Shown piece after piece: positions 24,205 through 35,997 of a DNA stretch of 64,000 bases; the stretch's first letter is position 1, and every line of letters begins with the position of its first letter. Both the position numbers and the translations under genes were made by a program. The stretch lies in the NCBI GenBank assembly GCA_020466095.1, contig CM035806.1, positions 169,573,871 through 169,637,870 on the forward strand, in the 5' to 3' direction. Source of the DNA: Chlorops oryzae. Lineage: Eukaryota > Arthropoda > Insecta > Diptera > Chloropidae. Under the pieces are notes generated by a model, which saw nothing but the letters and a program-made list of their open reading frames with translations, was not told the origin of the DNA and did not search any database.

Positions 24205-25090
24205 GAATGAATGAATATGGAATCATTCATCCATTCAATCATTCATTCATTCATTCAGTCATTCAATCAGTCGTTCGTTCAGTCATTCATTCTGTCTTTA
24301 ATTCACTCATCCAATCAATCATTCATTCAGTCATTCAATCAGTCGTTCGTTCACTCATTCATTCAATCATTCATGCAGTCATTATTTTACTCATCCATTC
24401 AATCATTCATTCAATCAATCTTTCATTCAGCCATTCATTCAGTTATTCATTCACTCATGCATTCAATATTTCATTCATTCATTCATTCAATCATTCATTC
24501 ACTCATGCATTCATTCATTCATTCAATCATTTATACAGTCGTTCAATCAGTCATTCTTTCAATCAATCAATCACTCATTCATTCAATCATTCATTCAATC
24601 ATTCATTCAATCATTCAATCAGTCATTCCTTCAATCATTCAATCAAGCATTCAATCAATCATTCTTTCAATCATTCAATCAATCATTCTTTCAATCATTC
24701 ATACAGTTATTCATTAAATCATTCATTCAGTCATTCAATCAGTCATTCATTCACTCATGCATTCAATCTTTCTATCAATCATTCATTCACTCATGCATTC
24801 AATCTTTCATTCAATCATTCATTCACTCATCCATTCAATCATTAATTCAATCATTTATAAAATCATTCAATCAATCATTCTTTCAATCATTCAATCAATC
24901 ATTCAATCAATCAGTCTTTCAATCATTCATACAGTTATTCATTAAGTCATTTATTCAGTCCTTCGTTCAGTCAATTTTCCAGTCAGTCAGTCAGTCAGTC
25001 AATCAGTCAATCAGTCAGTCAGTTGTTCATTTAGACTGTTAGTCATTCAGGGATTTATTCAGTCATTCGGTCAATCAATGATCCAGTCAG
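24205..25090. repeat. ATTC/AATC tetranucleotide-based satellite
   Basis: About 880 bases made of ATTC, AATC, AGTC and CATTCA units in a 4-bp register, ending in (CAGT)n near 24980-25020. The long His/Ser/Ile/Asn frames come from the period-12 (3x4) translation and are not proteins. Confidence 0.95.
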
Positions 25091-26214
25091 CCACTCGGTT
25101 ATTGACTACATGGATAGTTTGGTCAATGTCCTCAATGCCTTGATATTCGTATGAACACGTCAGTTTGAGTTTACATTTCGACGCAATGCAATTATGCGAA
25201 GCTTCTTTGCAATTTGTATGCAAATAAAATGCTATAAATAAAGACTTCATAAAACAAAAACAAAAAAAAAAAAACAAATATTTATTTAAATGCGAACGTT
25301 TATCGCAGCAGTGCAATATGTGTGCATACACATTTTTTTTTTGCCTGCAAGAAATTCATTTCTCCGTCCCTTCGTCCGTCCGTCCACCATATTGGGTAGT
25401 AAAGTGTATTATGCTTATATAATTCATATATGTATGCATGTGCATGTGCATTTGTATGTATGTATAAGTTTGCTTGCTTCTTTGAACACATCAAGTCACT
25501 GCAATGCATTGCATTTTAGCATAATTGTTGCCTCGTAAATTGCACGATTGTGCTGTCTATAGGGGGCTATAAATAACAAGTTGCCAGCTAGGAAACCGCG
25601 TGTAAAAGATCCCAGACCTAGAGTCAGTCAGTCAGTCAGTCAGTCTGTTAGTCAAGTCAGTCCGCCAACAACAACAGCAACAACAGCTGCAATGCACAAT
25701 ACCACAGCACATTTGTTTGCATATTCGTCGTGTAAATTTTTGTGTGTGAATTTTCTAAACGAATGTAATAAATAAACGAAAAGTGTAAGTAAAAAAAAAA
25801 ATGAAATAAAAATTAAAAGAAAAAAGAAAAAAAATAAAATATGTAAATGAAACTTGCGAATTCATTAAAGTTGGACGGACTTTTTGGAAGCACTTTTTAC
25901 TGCTGATTTTTGTTTACTATGAAAACCATTGAAATGCGGGCGCTCCTGGTTGCCACGGGAGATTACGGCGAACTGAGATTTTTCTTTTCAAACTGCGGAA
26001 TTTGTTCTTGTGCATGATGTGCCAAATGTGTGTCCCCAAAAGAAGAGGTTTCGCTGATTTCTCTGCATTTTTTTTTTTTTTTTACATACATAGATACCTA
26101 GATAATAATATCGAATTTTTCATTTTTAATTAAGCAAAAATCGCCAGAGGTTAAACTTTAAATACTTATTTATTAATGAAACTAAAAGTTGCGAAAAAAG
26201 AGAAAATGAGAGTT

Positions 26215-26215
<1 letters not shown>
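25091..26215. other. Non-coding; (CAGT)n at 25622-25646
   Basis: No gene is seen. Includes a CAGT tetranucleotide run and poly-A/T tracts. Confidence 0.5.
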
Positions 26216-26247
<32 letters not shown>

Positions 26248-26406
26248 CAGATAGCGACAGAGGGAGCGAGGGAGCGAGAGAGAGGCAGCGAGAAAGAGGC
26301 AGCGAGAGAGAGGGAGCGAGAGAGGGAGAGAGGGAGCGAGAGAGGGAGAGAGGGAGCGAGAGAGAGGGAGCGAGAGAGGGAGCAAGAGAGAGAGCGAGAA
26401 AGAGCG

Positions 26407-26437
<31 letters not shown>

Positions 26438-26740
26438 GAGGGAGCGAGAGAGAGGGAGCGAGAGAGGGAGAGCGAGAGAGAGAGAGCGAGAGAGAGAGCG
26501 AGAGAGAGAGCGAGAGAGAGAGCGAGAGAGAGAGAGCGAGAGAGAGCGAGAGAGAGCGAGAGAGAGCGAGAGAGAGCGAGAGAGAGCGAGAGAGAGCGAG
26601 AGAGAGAGAGAGCGAGAGCGAGAGAGAGAGCGAGAGTGAGAGTGAGTAGGAGAGAGCGCAAAAGAGACCGTGAGAGAAACAGAGCTACAGGGAGAAAAAG
26701 AGAGCAATACAGCGAGCGAAAAAGAGCGGAAGAGCGCGAT
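26216..26740. repeat. (GT)n followed by polypurine (GA/GAGC)n tract
   Basis: A short GT run (26216-26231) turns into about 500 bases of GAGAGAGC-type purine repeat. Several long frames over it are spurious. Confidence 0.95.
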
Positions 26741-28302
26741 AGAAAGTGAGGCAGAAAATTTGGTCCTGTTTAAATCATCTGTAAAAAATTAATTTCCTTT
26801 GCAGTGCAGAGTCCAATTTTCCTGTCCTCTTAAATGCACTGTCATATATGTACCTCACGTGTGCCTCGTCCTCCCCAATATGCTCGTAATTGTAAAAAAT
26901 TTTGTAATTAACTTTTGTCACGTTTTCCTTGCGTTTCCTTTTAATGTGTCCATACTTTAATAAAAGTTAATTTTTGTGTTTTTTTTTAATTGTTTGCAAT
27001 CAACGAACAAAGAACCAGAAAGGCATGTTGGTGCGCTGTCACACAGATGTGAGGGGGGGGACCTTATTAAAAGAGGATCTTGGGAGTTCGTGCGAGTAAT
27101 AAAGTAAATCGTGTATGAGGCTCCTAACTAGTTATTTATTGACCGGAAATGCTAGGCGCGAATATTAATTCATAAGAAATATTATTACCGCCTAATCATG
27201 CGCATAATCGGAAATTATTTGAGTAGAGGTTTTGAGGAAAATATCTAAAAAAAAAACTTGAAACTTGAGTGGTTTCTCGCGTGCCTTTGTAACGCCTCGC
27301 AATTTCGACACTAACGATAGACACCCAAATGATATTTGTAAACTCTTGTCGAAAAAGGACTTGCCATCCTCTTTTTTATCCATCATCAATCGAAAAGTAG
27401 GTAGGTATCCTATAAAGCAGAAAACTAGTAAAAAAAAAAAAAAAAGTAAAGATGAAATGGTAGACAAAATTCTCAAGAAAATTTTATTCTCTACCCAAAA
27501 TGTTATTATGTATGTATGTAGGAGTATTTATGTGCATTGTACGCAGATATAATGATTTATAAATATTTATCTGCACTAGTTAATTAAATAAAATCAAAAT
27601 GCTTGCCCTTGTATGTGCTTCTCTTTATATACACACACATATATACATATAAACATATATACCTATATATTTGTTGCGATTAATAGTCTGGCGCTTATGG
27701 CAGTCAACGTCGAGAAATGTGTCTTGCGTTGTCGTTGCTTAATTATTATCAGACGTGCCATTAATTTTTTTTTTTTGGCATGTCAATTCGTTAACAAATT
27801 CCATTTTGTTCTTTCATTTTTCTCACTCCCCCGTCATCGTGCGGCTTGCTCTCTATCTCTGTCTCTCGCCCATTGTTTTTACTGCGTATATATTGTCTTC
27901 GAGAAGGCATGTCGACTTCTTTATTTGTCCAATTATTACGAATATTTACTTCTCGTTTGTATCTACATATTTTCAACGAAGCCATGAAGCATAGTAAAAT
28001 CCCTCTAATAAGGCCGTAAATTGCTTTACAATCAAAAGTCAAGTCAAAAATCAACATTTCATCTTCCAGTGGAGAATATACATATATATTATATGTATAT
28101 ATACTTATATTATATATATATATAGACGAGTAAAGTTTTAGTGATTGAACGCGGCCTGTTCTGTATGATTGTATGTACCTATGTCATCTGAGAGCACTGC
28201 TGCTAAATTATGTTGTGTAAACGGGGTCTTAAATTGTACATTTCGAAAAGATTCATTTTTTAAAATATTTTCTGTGTAGACAATGGTCCATAGCTTGCGA
28301 AA
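26741..28302. other. Non-coding stretch
   Basis: No gene is recognised. A TA-rich run lies at 28080-28122. Confidence 0.5.
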
Positions 28303-28456
28303 ACAGTGTACTCTCCCCTTGCGCACATTCCTCTTAAGCGGACACCCGTCTTAAACGGACAATTTTTGGGATTTATGGTCTGGCGATCCTGCCAGGCGAA
28401 TAGTTTCCTCTTAAGCGGGCATATTTTTCGGTCCAGTAGGTGTCCGCTTAAGGACG
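28303..28456. mobile_element. Tigger/pogo-like relic
   Basis: CAGTGTACTCTCCCC (28303) is followed by CCTCTTAAGCGGACACCCGT. The right side carries TGTCCGCTTAAGGA in inverse. Repeated TTAAGCGGACA-type motifs on both strands are typical of pogo/Tigger-type termini. The centre holds CTGGCGATCCTGCCAGG (28380-28396), also found at 54931-54947. Ends are approximate. Confidence 0.55.
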
Positions 28457-29454
28457 AGTTCATCAGACGATATGGCTTGTGTCAAGCAATGATTTTCCAT
28501 ATTGCACATTGCATGGTCGAAGGGTACGAGCAACGCTTTTGCTCAATAGTTTCAATTAAGCAGATTTTAAATCTGAATTTCAACCTTCCCCCTATATGTT
28601 TCAGAACTCATTGCCTTCAGACTTTACACTTGCAAAATAAATAATAAAAAAAAATATTTTTTTTAAATTATCACTATGCCTCGGAATTTGAATATGTAAA
28701 AAAAAATGAAAAACAAATTCCAAAAAATATTCAAAAAATATTTTTAAAAATTAAAAAAAAAATACAAAAAATTTCACATTTCTGCGATCAAAAGAACAAA
28801 TCATGTTCATTAGAAATGTTTGAATAAAAGTTTTCGTATCTCCATACATACATACACATACGTACCTACATAGCCATACTTACATTAAAATTTATGAATA
28901 TCCGTAATTTAATTTGTGCCCTACGGAAAAGTTTCGTTCATTGTGTACTACATACATATGTACATATCTTGGGTATGTCAGGCAACAAATTGCGCTCGAA
29001 ATTTGTCAGCGTCACCAACAGAACTAACCTTCAACTACGTTCCACCTCTGCGCACCGCTTCGCCTTTCCATCACTCGATCGACCTCTCTCAACTTTGCCC
29101 CCTTGGCCGTGCTTTGCCGTGCCACGCCACCCCATGCCATGCCACGCCACGCCACCGCTCGGCTTATGCTGCTCTATCTCTCTCTCTTTCCCATTTTCTT
29201 CGGCCCTGCTGTGCAACTTCTTGCTTTCATGTTCGTCCTAATTTGGTTCGAAAACACATAAAACTTAATAATTGCATTTGCGCAGCAGTTGATTTTATAA
29301 AAGCTCTCAAGAGTTTTTATTCAATTAACGTTAATTTCTGTAAGTACATTTCAGACTTCATCGAGAGCATATTGAAAACTTAAGCGAATTTATTTTTATT
29401 TTATTTTTCTATTTTTTATTTTTCCATTCGATTTTATTTCACCTTGGAAACATT
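28457..29454. other. Non-coding; flank shared with 14475
   Basis: TATGCCTCGGAATTTGAATA and the following A-rich run (28675-28720) also occur at 14475-14520. No gene is recognised. Confidence 0.45.
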
Positions 29455-29624
29455 AGGGGTATTCACAAAGGCGTGTTAAATACGTTGGAAAGTTGGAAAA
29501 TCGGAAAAATTCGACTTCTTAAAATTTTTTAAAACTTTTTTTGTATCTTGCACATGTTTTTAAGCAGTTAAGATTTTCCGATTTTCCGACTTTACTATAT
29601 TCCGACGCCTTTGTGAATACCCCT
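29455..29624. mobile_element. Short MITE with AGGGGTATTCACAAAGGCG ends
   Basis: Inverted ends AGGGGTATTCACAAAGGCGT (29455-29474) and its complement (to 29624), flanked by ATT on both sides. The 170-bp length and 3-bp flank suit a PIF/Harbinger-type MITE, though ATT is not the usual TWA target. Confidence 0.8.
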
Positions 29625-29627
29625 ATT

Positions 29628-30007
29628 GATTCTTTGTTCGAGCGAACCGTGCAAATGCGAAGTACCAACTGTTTTCTCCTCTATTAATTCAAGGAAAATC
29701 CTTGAGCCGATTTCGAGGAAATTTTCTGCCCTTGAGTTACAAAAAAAAAAAAAAATTCATTGAGAATTTATTCAAGGGATGCCCAGTACCTTCCTTACGA
29801 AATAAGTTATCGGGGACTTACGGAAACCTCTCTCTCTGTAATACCAATGGAAAGTCAATCGGCACAGCGACAGCCTAGAATAGGCGAAATGATATGATAA
29901 TGATTTAAAAATAATTAAAAAAAAACATTTAAAAAACTTAATATAAAAGACCAAAAAATTTAATTGAAAAAAGCTTAAATTGACGGCAAATAAAGGACGA
30001 AACTGTA
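29628..30007. other. Non-coding stretch
   Basis: No gene is seen; poly-A at 29741-29755. Confidence 0.5.
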
Positions 30008-30770
30008 TTAACTTAACTTAACTTAACTTAACGCAACTTAACTTAACTTAACTTAACTTAACTTAACTTAACTTAACTTAACTTAACTTAACTTAACTTA
30101 ACTTAACTTAACTTAACTTAACTTAACTTAACTTAACTTAACTTAACTTAACTTAACTTAACTTAACTTAACTTAACTTAACTTAACTTAACTTAACTTA
30201 ACTTAACTTAACTTAACTTAACTTAACTTAACTTAACTTAACACTTAACTTAACTTAACTTAACTTAACTTAACTTAACTTAACTTAACTTAACTTAACT
30301 TAACTTAACTTAACTTAACTATAACTTAACTTAACTTAACTTAACTTAACTTAACTTAACTTAACTTAACTTAACTATAACTTAACTTAACTTAACTATT
30401 AACTTAACTTAACTTAACTACTTAACTTAACTTAACTTAACTTAACTTAACTTAACTTAACAATTAACTTAACACTTAACTTAACTTAACTTAACTTAAC
30501 TTAACTTAACTTAACTTAACTTAACTTAACTTAACTTAACTTAAATCAACTTAACTTAAATCAACTTAACTTAAATCAACTTAACTTAAATCAACTTAAC
30601 TTAAATCAACTTAACTTAAATCAACTTAACTTAAATCAACTTAACTTAAATCAACTTAACTTAAATCAACTTAACTTAAATCAACTTAACTTAAATCAAC
30701 TTAACTTAAATCAACTTAACTTAAATCAACATAACTTTACTTAATTTAACCTTACTTAACTTAATGAATC
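30008..30770. repeat. (TTAAC)n pentanucleotide array with a 15-bp higher-order part
   Basis: About 530 bases of TTAAC in tandem (30008-30540) with rare single-base slips. This is followed by about 13 copies of a 15-bp unit made of two TTAAC and one TTAAATCAAC variant (30541-30735), then decayed units. A second TTAAC array lies at 35998-36290. Confidence 0.97.
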
Positions 30771-31914
30771 TTAATCATTAACTTAGTTATGGCGTGCCGA
30801 ACCACTGATACACATGATATTAGGGTAGTAAAAAGAACATCCATTATTTTTGTCATTAAATGAGGGCTTTATTTAAGATGTTAGAATGACCCTTTAGTCA
30901 CAATGACCTTTTGTCGATAACTTTTGCCATTTTAAAGGAATTTCATTATGCCTCCGAAGCCTCGTTCCTATTAGCAAAAAATTAGACGTCGAAGTTTCGA
31001 AGCCTCATCTTGAAGCGAATGTTTCCCCAAAATTGTATCCATGGACTAGGATACAGATGAATTTTGCCGGTCCGGATATAAGTGATGAGAAGAACTCAAC
31101 AAATCCCGATTTGCAGTACTATCTGTTGTCCGCTTGTGATGGAACACATTCCTTCCTAGCCAAACTGGCCTTATGGGCGATTGCTTCCTTCAGAGGTCCA
31201 ATGTGACAGTATGAGCCGAGAATTTTGCCGTATGGGAAGCTCATAGTAGATAATTCCCAATCCACAAAACACAGAAAATTCTGGGAATCTCTTGTCATGG
31301 GACGTCGACCAGACGTTTTCCTTGAGTTTCGTAAGTGACCTTTTCATCAATCACCAACCCTTCAAAATGGCGAATTTTCGTTGCTACTCAGCAGCGATTC
31401 GCAGATGGAATTCGTCTAATGAGTTTTTTTGCTTAACTCGTGTCACCCATACATCGACTTCTTTGTGTATCCAGCCTTATTAAAAGTTCAAACTTATTGT
31501 GAATCTTATCTTTTAATCTGAAACGTGCTAAACTACGGTGGACTACGATAAATTTCATGATTTTATCGATTATTTTGACTAATTGGCTTCCATCTTATTA
31601 CATAATTACGAACGAATCACGAAACAAAATTAGCGATAGCTTTACATTAGATAAAGCTATTACTTTTAGCGCTGCTTCTTTTACTCCTTATCGAAGAATA
31701 AACTGTAAAATTACAATTTCTTATCTATGTCACTTTACAACTCTAAACAAAACTGAATCAATCAATTCAAAAATAAGTGTCAATAAAACTTTTTACTAGA
31801 ATCCTGTATCTTTAAATAAATGCCTCTAGCGAAAATCGACTTACAACGCAATGCACATAAATAACTCCATCTATGGAAAATACACATTCTTTTTATACAC
31901 CTAATATAAGAAAA
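30771..31914. other. Non-coding; weak retroelement-like fragment near 31035-31200
   Basis: A + strand frame starting around 31029 contains YPWTRIQMNFAGPD, which resembles the start of a retroelement integrase core (PWxRhhhDFAGP), and then runs about 45 codons to a stop. The similarity is short and the Asp is replaced by Asn. I see nothing else supportable. Confidence 0.25.
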
Positions 31915-32083
31915 CAAGATAGCGCCGCCACTTCAGGCCGATGATGTCACAAATACAAAATAAGAGCTTTAATATTGTTGTTTTGCATGTTAAGCCCAAC
32001 GTCACAACTATACTTTAGCACGAGAAACAACAACAATGCGAATGCTAAAAAAAAATAGCGGTACCCGAAGTGGCGCTATCTTG
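31915..32083. mobile_element. Short TIR element with CAAGATAGCGCC ends
   Basis: CAAGATAGCGCC...CCACTTC (31915 onward) and GAAGTGGCGCTATCTTG (32067-32083) are inverted. Length 169 bp, immediately followed by (CT)n. No coding capacity. Confidence 0.7.
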
Positions 32084-32485
32084 CTCTCTCTCTCTCTCTC
32101 TGTATCATGACTGATACAGATACTTTTCCGCACAAAGAATATGGTGAATTGCCTATGCACAGCACTGTTGTCAGTTTGGGGGAATTTATCCTAAATTATG
32201 GGGATTTTCTGATCCATACACTTGGGAGAACTTGGAAGAGAAAAGTCCTAGGGGGAATTCTTATGGAAGCAATTTTTTGTTTTTAGAAGTTTTTCAAATC
32301 AAATTCAAGGAAATTTCGTTCTTATCTCAAGTCATTCAGGGGTGGTATTCCCTAAAAAGGCCAACAGCAATGATCCATAGCATTCAAAAGAACTTGAAAG
32401 AAAGAAGAAAAAAGTTTTCACACTGATACTTTGCTCTGACAGAGCTGAGAGCCCTATCAAGTTTCTGCAAGCTGAAAGTATCATA

Positions 32486-33660
32486 ACAGGTTGGCTGATA
32501 AGTCCCCGGTCTAACAAAGAAAAACACATTTTTTTGTCAAAATTCGTTTTTATTATTCAACATAGTTCCCTTCAAGAGCGATACAACGATTATAACGACC
32601 TTCCAATTTTTTGATACCATTTTGGTAGTACTCCTTCGGTTTTGCCTCAAAATAGGCCTCAGTTTCGGCGATCACCTCTTCATTGCAGCCAAATTTTTTC
32701 CCTGCGAGCATCCTTTTGAGGTCTGAGAACAAGAAAAAGTCGCTGGGGGCCAGATCTGGAGAATACGGTGGGTGGGGAAGCAATTCGAAGCCTAATTCAT
32801 GAATTTTTGCCATCGTTCTCAATGACTTGTGGCACGGTGCGTTGTCTTGGTGGAACAACACTTTTTTCTTCTTCATATGGGGCGGTTTTGCCGCGATTTC
32901 GACCTTCAAACGCTCCAATAACGACATATAATAGTCACTGTTGATGGGTTTTCCCTTCTCAAGATAATCGATAAAAATTATTCCATGCCCATCCCAAAAA
33001 ACAGAGGCCATTACTTTGCCAGCGGACTTTTGAGTCTTTCCACGCTTCGGAGACGGTTCACCGATCGCTGTCCACTCAGCCGACTGTCGATTGGACTCAG
33101 GAGTGTAGTGATAGAGCCATGTTTCATCCATTGTCACATATCGACGCAAAAACTCGGGTGTATTGCGAGTTAACAGCTGCAAACACCGCTCAGAATCATC
33201 AACACGTTGTTGTTTTTGGTCAAATGTGAGCTCGCGCGGCACCCATTTTGCACAGAGCTTTTTCATATCCAAATATTGATGAATGATATGACCAACACGT
33301 TCCTTTGATATCTTTAAGGCCTCTGCTATCTCGATCAACTTCATTTTACGGTCATTCAAAATCATTTTGTGAATTTTTTTTGATGTTTTCGTCGGTAACC
33401 ACCTCTTTCGGGCGTCCACTGCGTTCACCGTCCTCCGTGCTCATTTCACCACGCTTGAATTTTGCATACCAATCAATTATTGTTGATTTTCCTGGGGCAG
33501 AGTCCGGAAACTCATTATCAAGCCAAGTTTTTGCTTCCACTGTATTTTTTCCCTTCAGAAAACAGTATTTTATCAAAACACGAAATTCCTTTTTTTCCAT
33601 TTTTTTCACAATAACAAAAGTTGCTTCACAAAAGACGCTCTATCTCACAAACTAATTGAC
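32486..33660 (-). mobile_element. Himar1-like mariner element, 5' end truncated
   Basis: The 3' terminus ACAGGTTGGCTGATAAGTCC (32486-32505), preceded by TA, matches the irritans-subfamily/Himar1 terminal repeat. The transposase gene and about 50 bases of 5' leader follow on the minus strand. The 5' terminal repeat is missing: at 33661 the sequence changes into a TTA-flanked MITE. The element could not transpose by itself because one end is absent and the gene is frameshifted. Confidence 0.95.
32553..33600 (-). pseudogene. mariner (Himar1-type) transposase, one frameshift
   Basis: Cut-and-paste DDD transposase of the IS630-Tc1-mariner superfamily. The N-terminal part (from 33600, MEKKEFRVLIKY) holds the paired helix-turn-helix DNA-binding region and runs to a spurious stop near 33352. 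The catalytic part (to 32553) is in another frame. The change lies in a run of eight T (33374-33381; eight A on the coding strand), where one extra base explains the shift. Catalytic signatures are visible: VTMDETW, HQDNAPCH and YSPDLAPSD, with 34 residues between the last two aspartates (D34D), and the linker motif WVPRELT. The length corrected for the shift, about 348 residues, equals Himar1, and from family knowledge the sequence is very close to it. Upstream Met codons at 33609 are in frame but the family start fits 33600. Confidence 0.95.
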
Positions 33661-33663
33661 TTA

Positions 33664-34526
33664 AGGTGCCGTCAGACGAAGCAAGGAAAGTGCTTGCAGC
33701 AAGCGTTTTACTTGCAGCAAGCGAAACTTGCACCGTGTGACTATCCAAAAAGTGCTTGCATGCAAGCTCTTGCAGCAATTTATTTAGTTGCATGCAAGCG
33801 CTCGCTTGCACCGTGAGACTAGGTCGCGCAAGCGTTTGCATTCAAGCAAATCAGCTGCTGCAAGCATTTGCAGCTTTCACGTGCTGTAGTGGAAAGTTTT
33901 TCGTTTGCATGCAAACAAACGTATATTTTCAAATATTTTGACTGAAAAGCAATGCGTTAATGTTGGAGTGTGTTGGTTTTTTCATAGAAAAATGTCTGTT
34001 TTCACTATTTTGGATTATGTATGTATTTAGCATCCAAATACAGTGCAAAGTTAGGGTTAAAATTTGACCATGACCACCATCCGCGAAATTCGCGAAAATT
34101 TGATTTTCACTATTTTGAATTGAGTATTTCGCAGCTAAACAAAATGTCCTCTAAGGGTTAAAATTTGATCAAGACCACCATCCGCGAAATTCGCGAAAAT
34201 TTGATTTTCACTATTTTGAAGTGAGTATTTTCCATCATTAAATAATTGAAATTCGAACTGAAATGAAAATGTCAAAAAACTACGCACACAGAGTCGCAAG
34301 TCACTTTCAACAATCACTTGCAGCAAGCACTTGCAGCTCGCATCGTGTGATCACACGAAAAGTAGTTGCAGCAACTTTTCGTGCAAGCGGCTTGCATGCA
34401 ATCAAAAATTCGCTTGCATCAACCACTTTCCTTGCATCGTGTGACTGCTATCTGCAAGCATTTTTGAAATCAAAAATTTTTCAACGTTTGCTGCAAGTAC
34501 TTTCCTTGCTTCGTCTGACGGCACCT
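33664..34526. mobile_element. PIF/Harbinger-like element with long inverted ends
   Basis: AGGTGCCGTCAGACGAAGCA (33664-33683) and its complement at the right end (to 34526) extend to about 38 bp with few mismatches. TTA flanks both sides (33661-33663, 34527-34529), the target typical of PIF/Harbinger. The interior is full of CTTGCAGCAAGC and TTGCATGCAA palindromic motifs in both arms. A unit of about 95 bp (GGGTTAAAATTTGA...CGCGAAAATTTGATTTTCAC) is duplicated in tandem at 34051-34225. No transposase. Confidence 0.88.
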
Positions 34527-34529
34527 TTA

Positions 34530-35997
34530 GAGTCTACGGATTCTGAGAACAGCCCCCCTTTGTGGTATCGAATTTGTGAACCGTTCACCTATTTGAACTT
34601 CTCTTGGTCTCGATATTTAAAAAAATAAATAAATATATAAAATTAAACGTGCCTGAAACGTATCGATGACAATAGAATTTCATGGATGTTTTGAAATTAT
34701 TTTGATCGAATTGTCTCCATATTATTCATTACAAAAGCCAAACAAATAATACATAACATGATGAGAAAAGATGTTTTTAATCAAAATTTGAAACTGAAAA
34801 TATTACCTACAGTAAAACCTTTAAAGAACGAACTAAAATTTTCCAAAATATTTTTTCAATGAAAACTCACACGAAATCCTCCGTATGGTTTAAATAAAAT
34901 GCGTCTTGATGAAAAACCATACAACGCAACTCCCACATAAGAGTCTCTACTGTACGCACAGTACATAAATTAAGATGTATGGGGAATGCTTGAAAGTATG
35001 GAAGCTTGAAATTGCAATTCGCATCAAATTGAAATTCAAATTCAAATTCGAATTCAAATCGAACGCAATGCATAATTTAAAAATTTACATTTCTTGATTT
35101 GTTGCGTATTTACGATAAATAGAATCAAATATGCAAGTCGATAATTTTTTCCGAAACTATATTGTATATAATTTTGAAATGTAATGAAATGTTGACAATT
35201 CGATTAATTAAACGCAATCGACTTTCTTCGGACCAAATTCGATTTGGCCAATGGAAATGCGGAAAATGGAATTCGATTTAGGATTCCTATGAACCTATGG
35301 CACTTTAACATTACATATTTTCGGGGGCATCAAAGGGAATAAAGAAACGTAAGCAGAGTGTGGGGGAAAATATCGGAGAGAGAGCGAGAGAGAAAAAAAA
35401 TCCGAACGAGAAGAAATGCATAATAATAAATTACATTCTAGAGATTAGAGGCAATTAGAAAAGTTTGCATAAAGTTCCAAAAATATCGCTTAAAGTTGAG
35501 CTCCGAACAGCCGTGGCGGCATTCGTACGAGAGAATTCTTAATTAGAACGAAAGCAATTTACGAGAGAAACGAAAGCAGAAAGTTTTGATTTCTTTTATG
35601 TCTTTTATGCTCGCTTCCTTGGAATTTTCATATTTATTTAACATTTTATGAACGATAGCCAATTAAAACTTCCGCAATTGGGAAGGGCGTACCTACTCCA
35701 GAGAGAAATGAAGTGCACTTAACGTAAAATACGGGCGAATTTTTATGGGTGTGTTCTTTTCTTTTTTTGTCCTTCTTATATTCATTTCCGATATAACATA
35801 GCTTGACTTAATAGGCACAACTTAAAATGTTTGATAATAGTCCAAATTAACGTATTCAACTGCACGTAACTTAACTCGTCTTAGCATAACTATTGGTTTA
35901 TTTATTTTACAATATTTTTCATTGAAACGGTGAAAACGAAAATAATTACTTCGAAATGTGAGAATGTCAATAGAACTTCTTTTAGCTTAACTAACTA
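34530..35997. other. Non-coding stretch
   Basis: No gene is seen. TTCAAATTCAAATT-type short repeats at 35030-35060. Confidence 0.5.

Noticed and set aside
24207..24945. 212- and 168-codon His/Ser/Ile/Asn frames
   Set aside because: Period-4 satellite read with period 12; no biological signal.
26126..26707. 193-codon Ser/Leu/Arg frame and overlapping frames
   Set aside because: GA/GAGC repeat translation.
30541..30735. Regular 15-bp repeats as a CRISPR array
   Set aside because: No spacers; eukaryotic context; a simple higher-order tandem repeat.
30008..30770. TTAAC array as telomeric DNA
   Set aside because: Flies lack simple telomere repeats, the array is internal and beside a gene intron, and the unit is not TTAGG.
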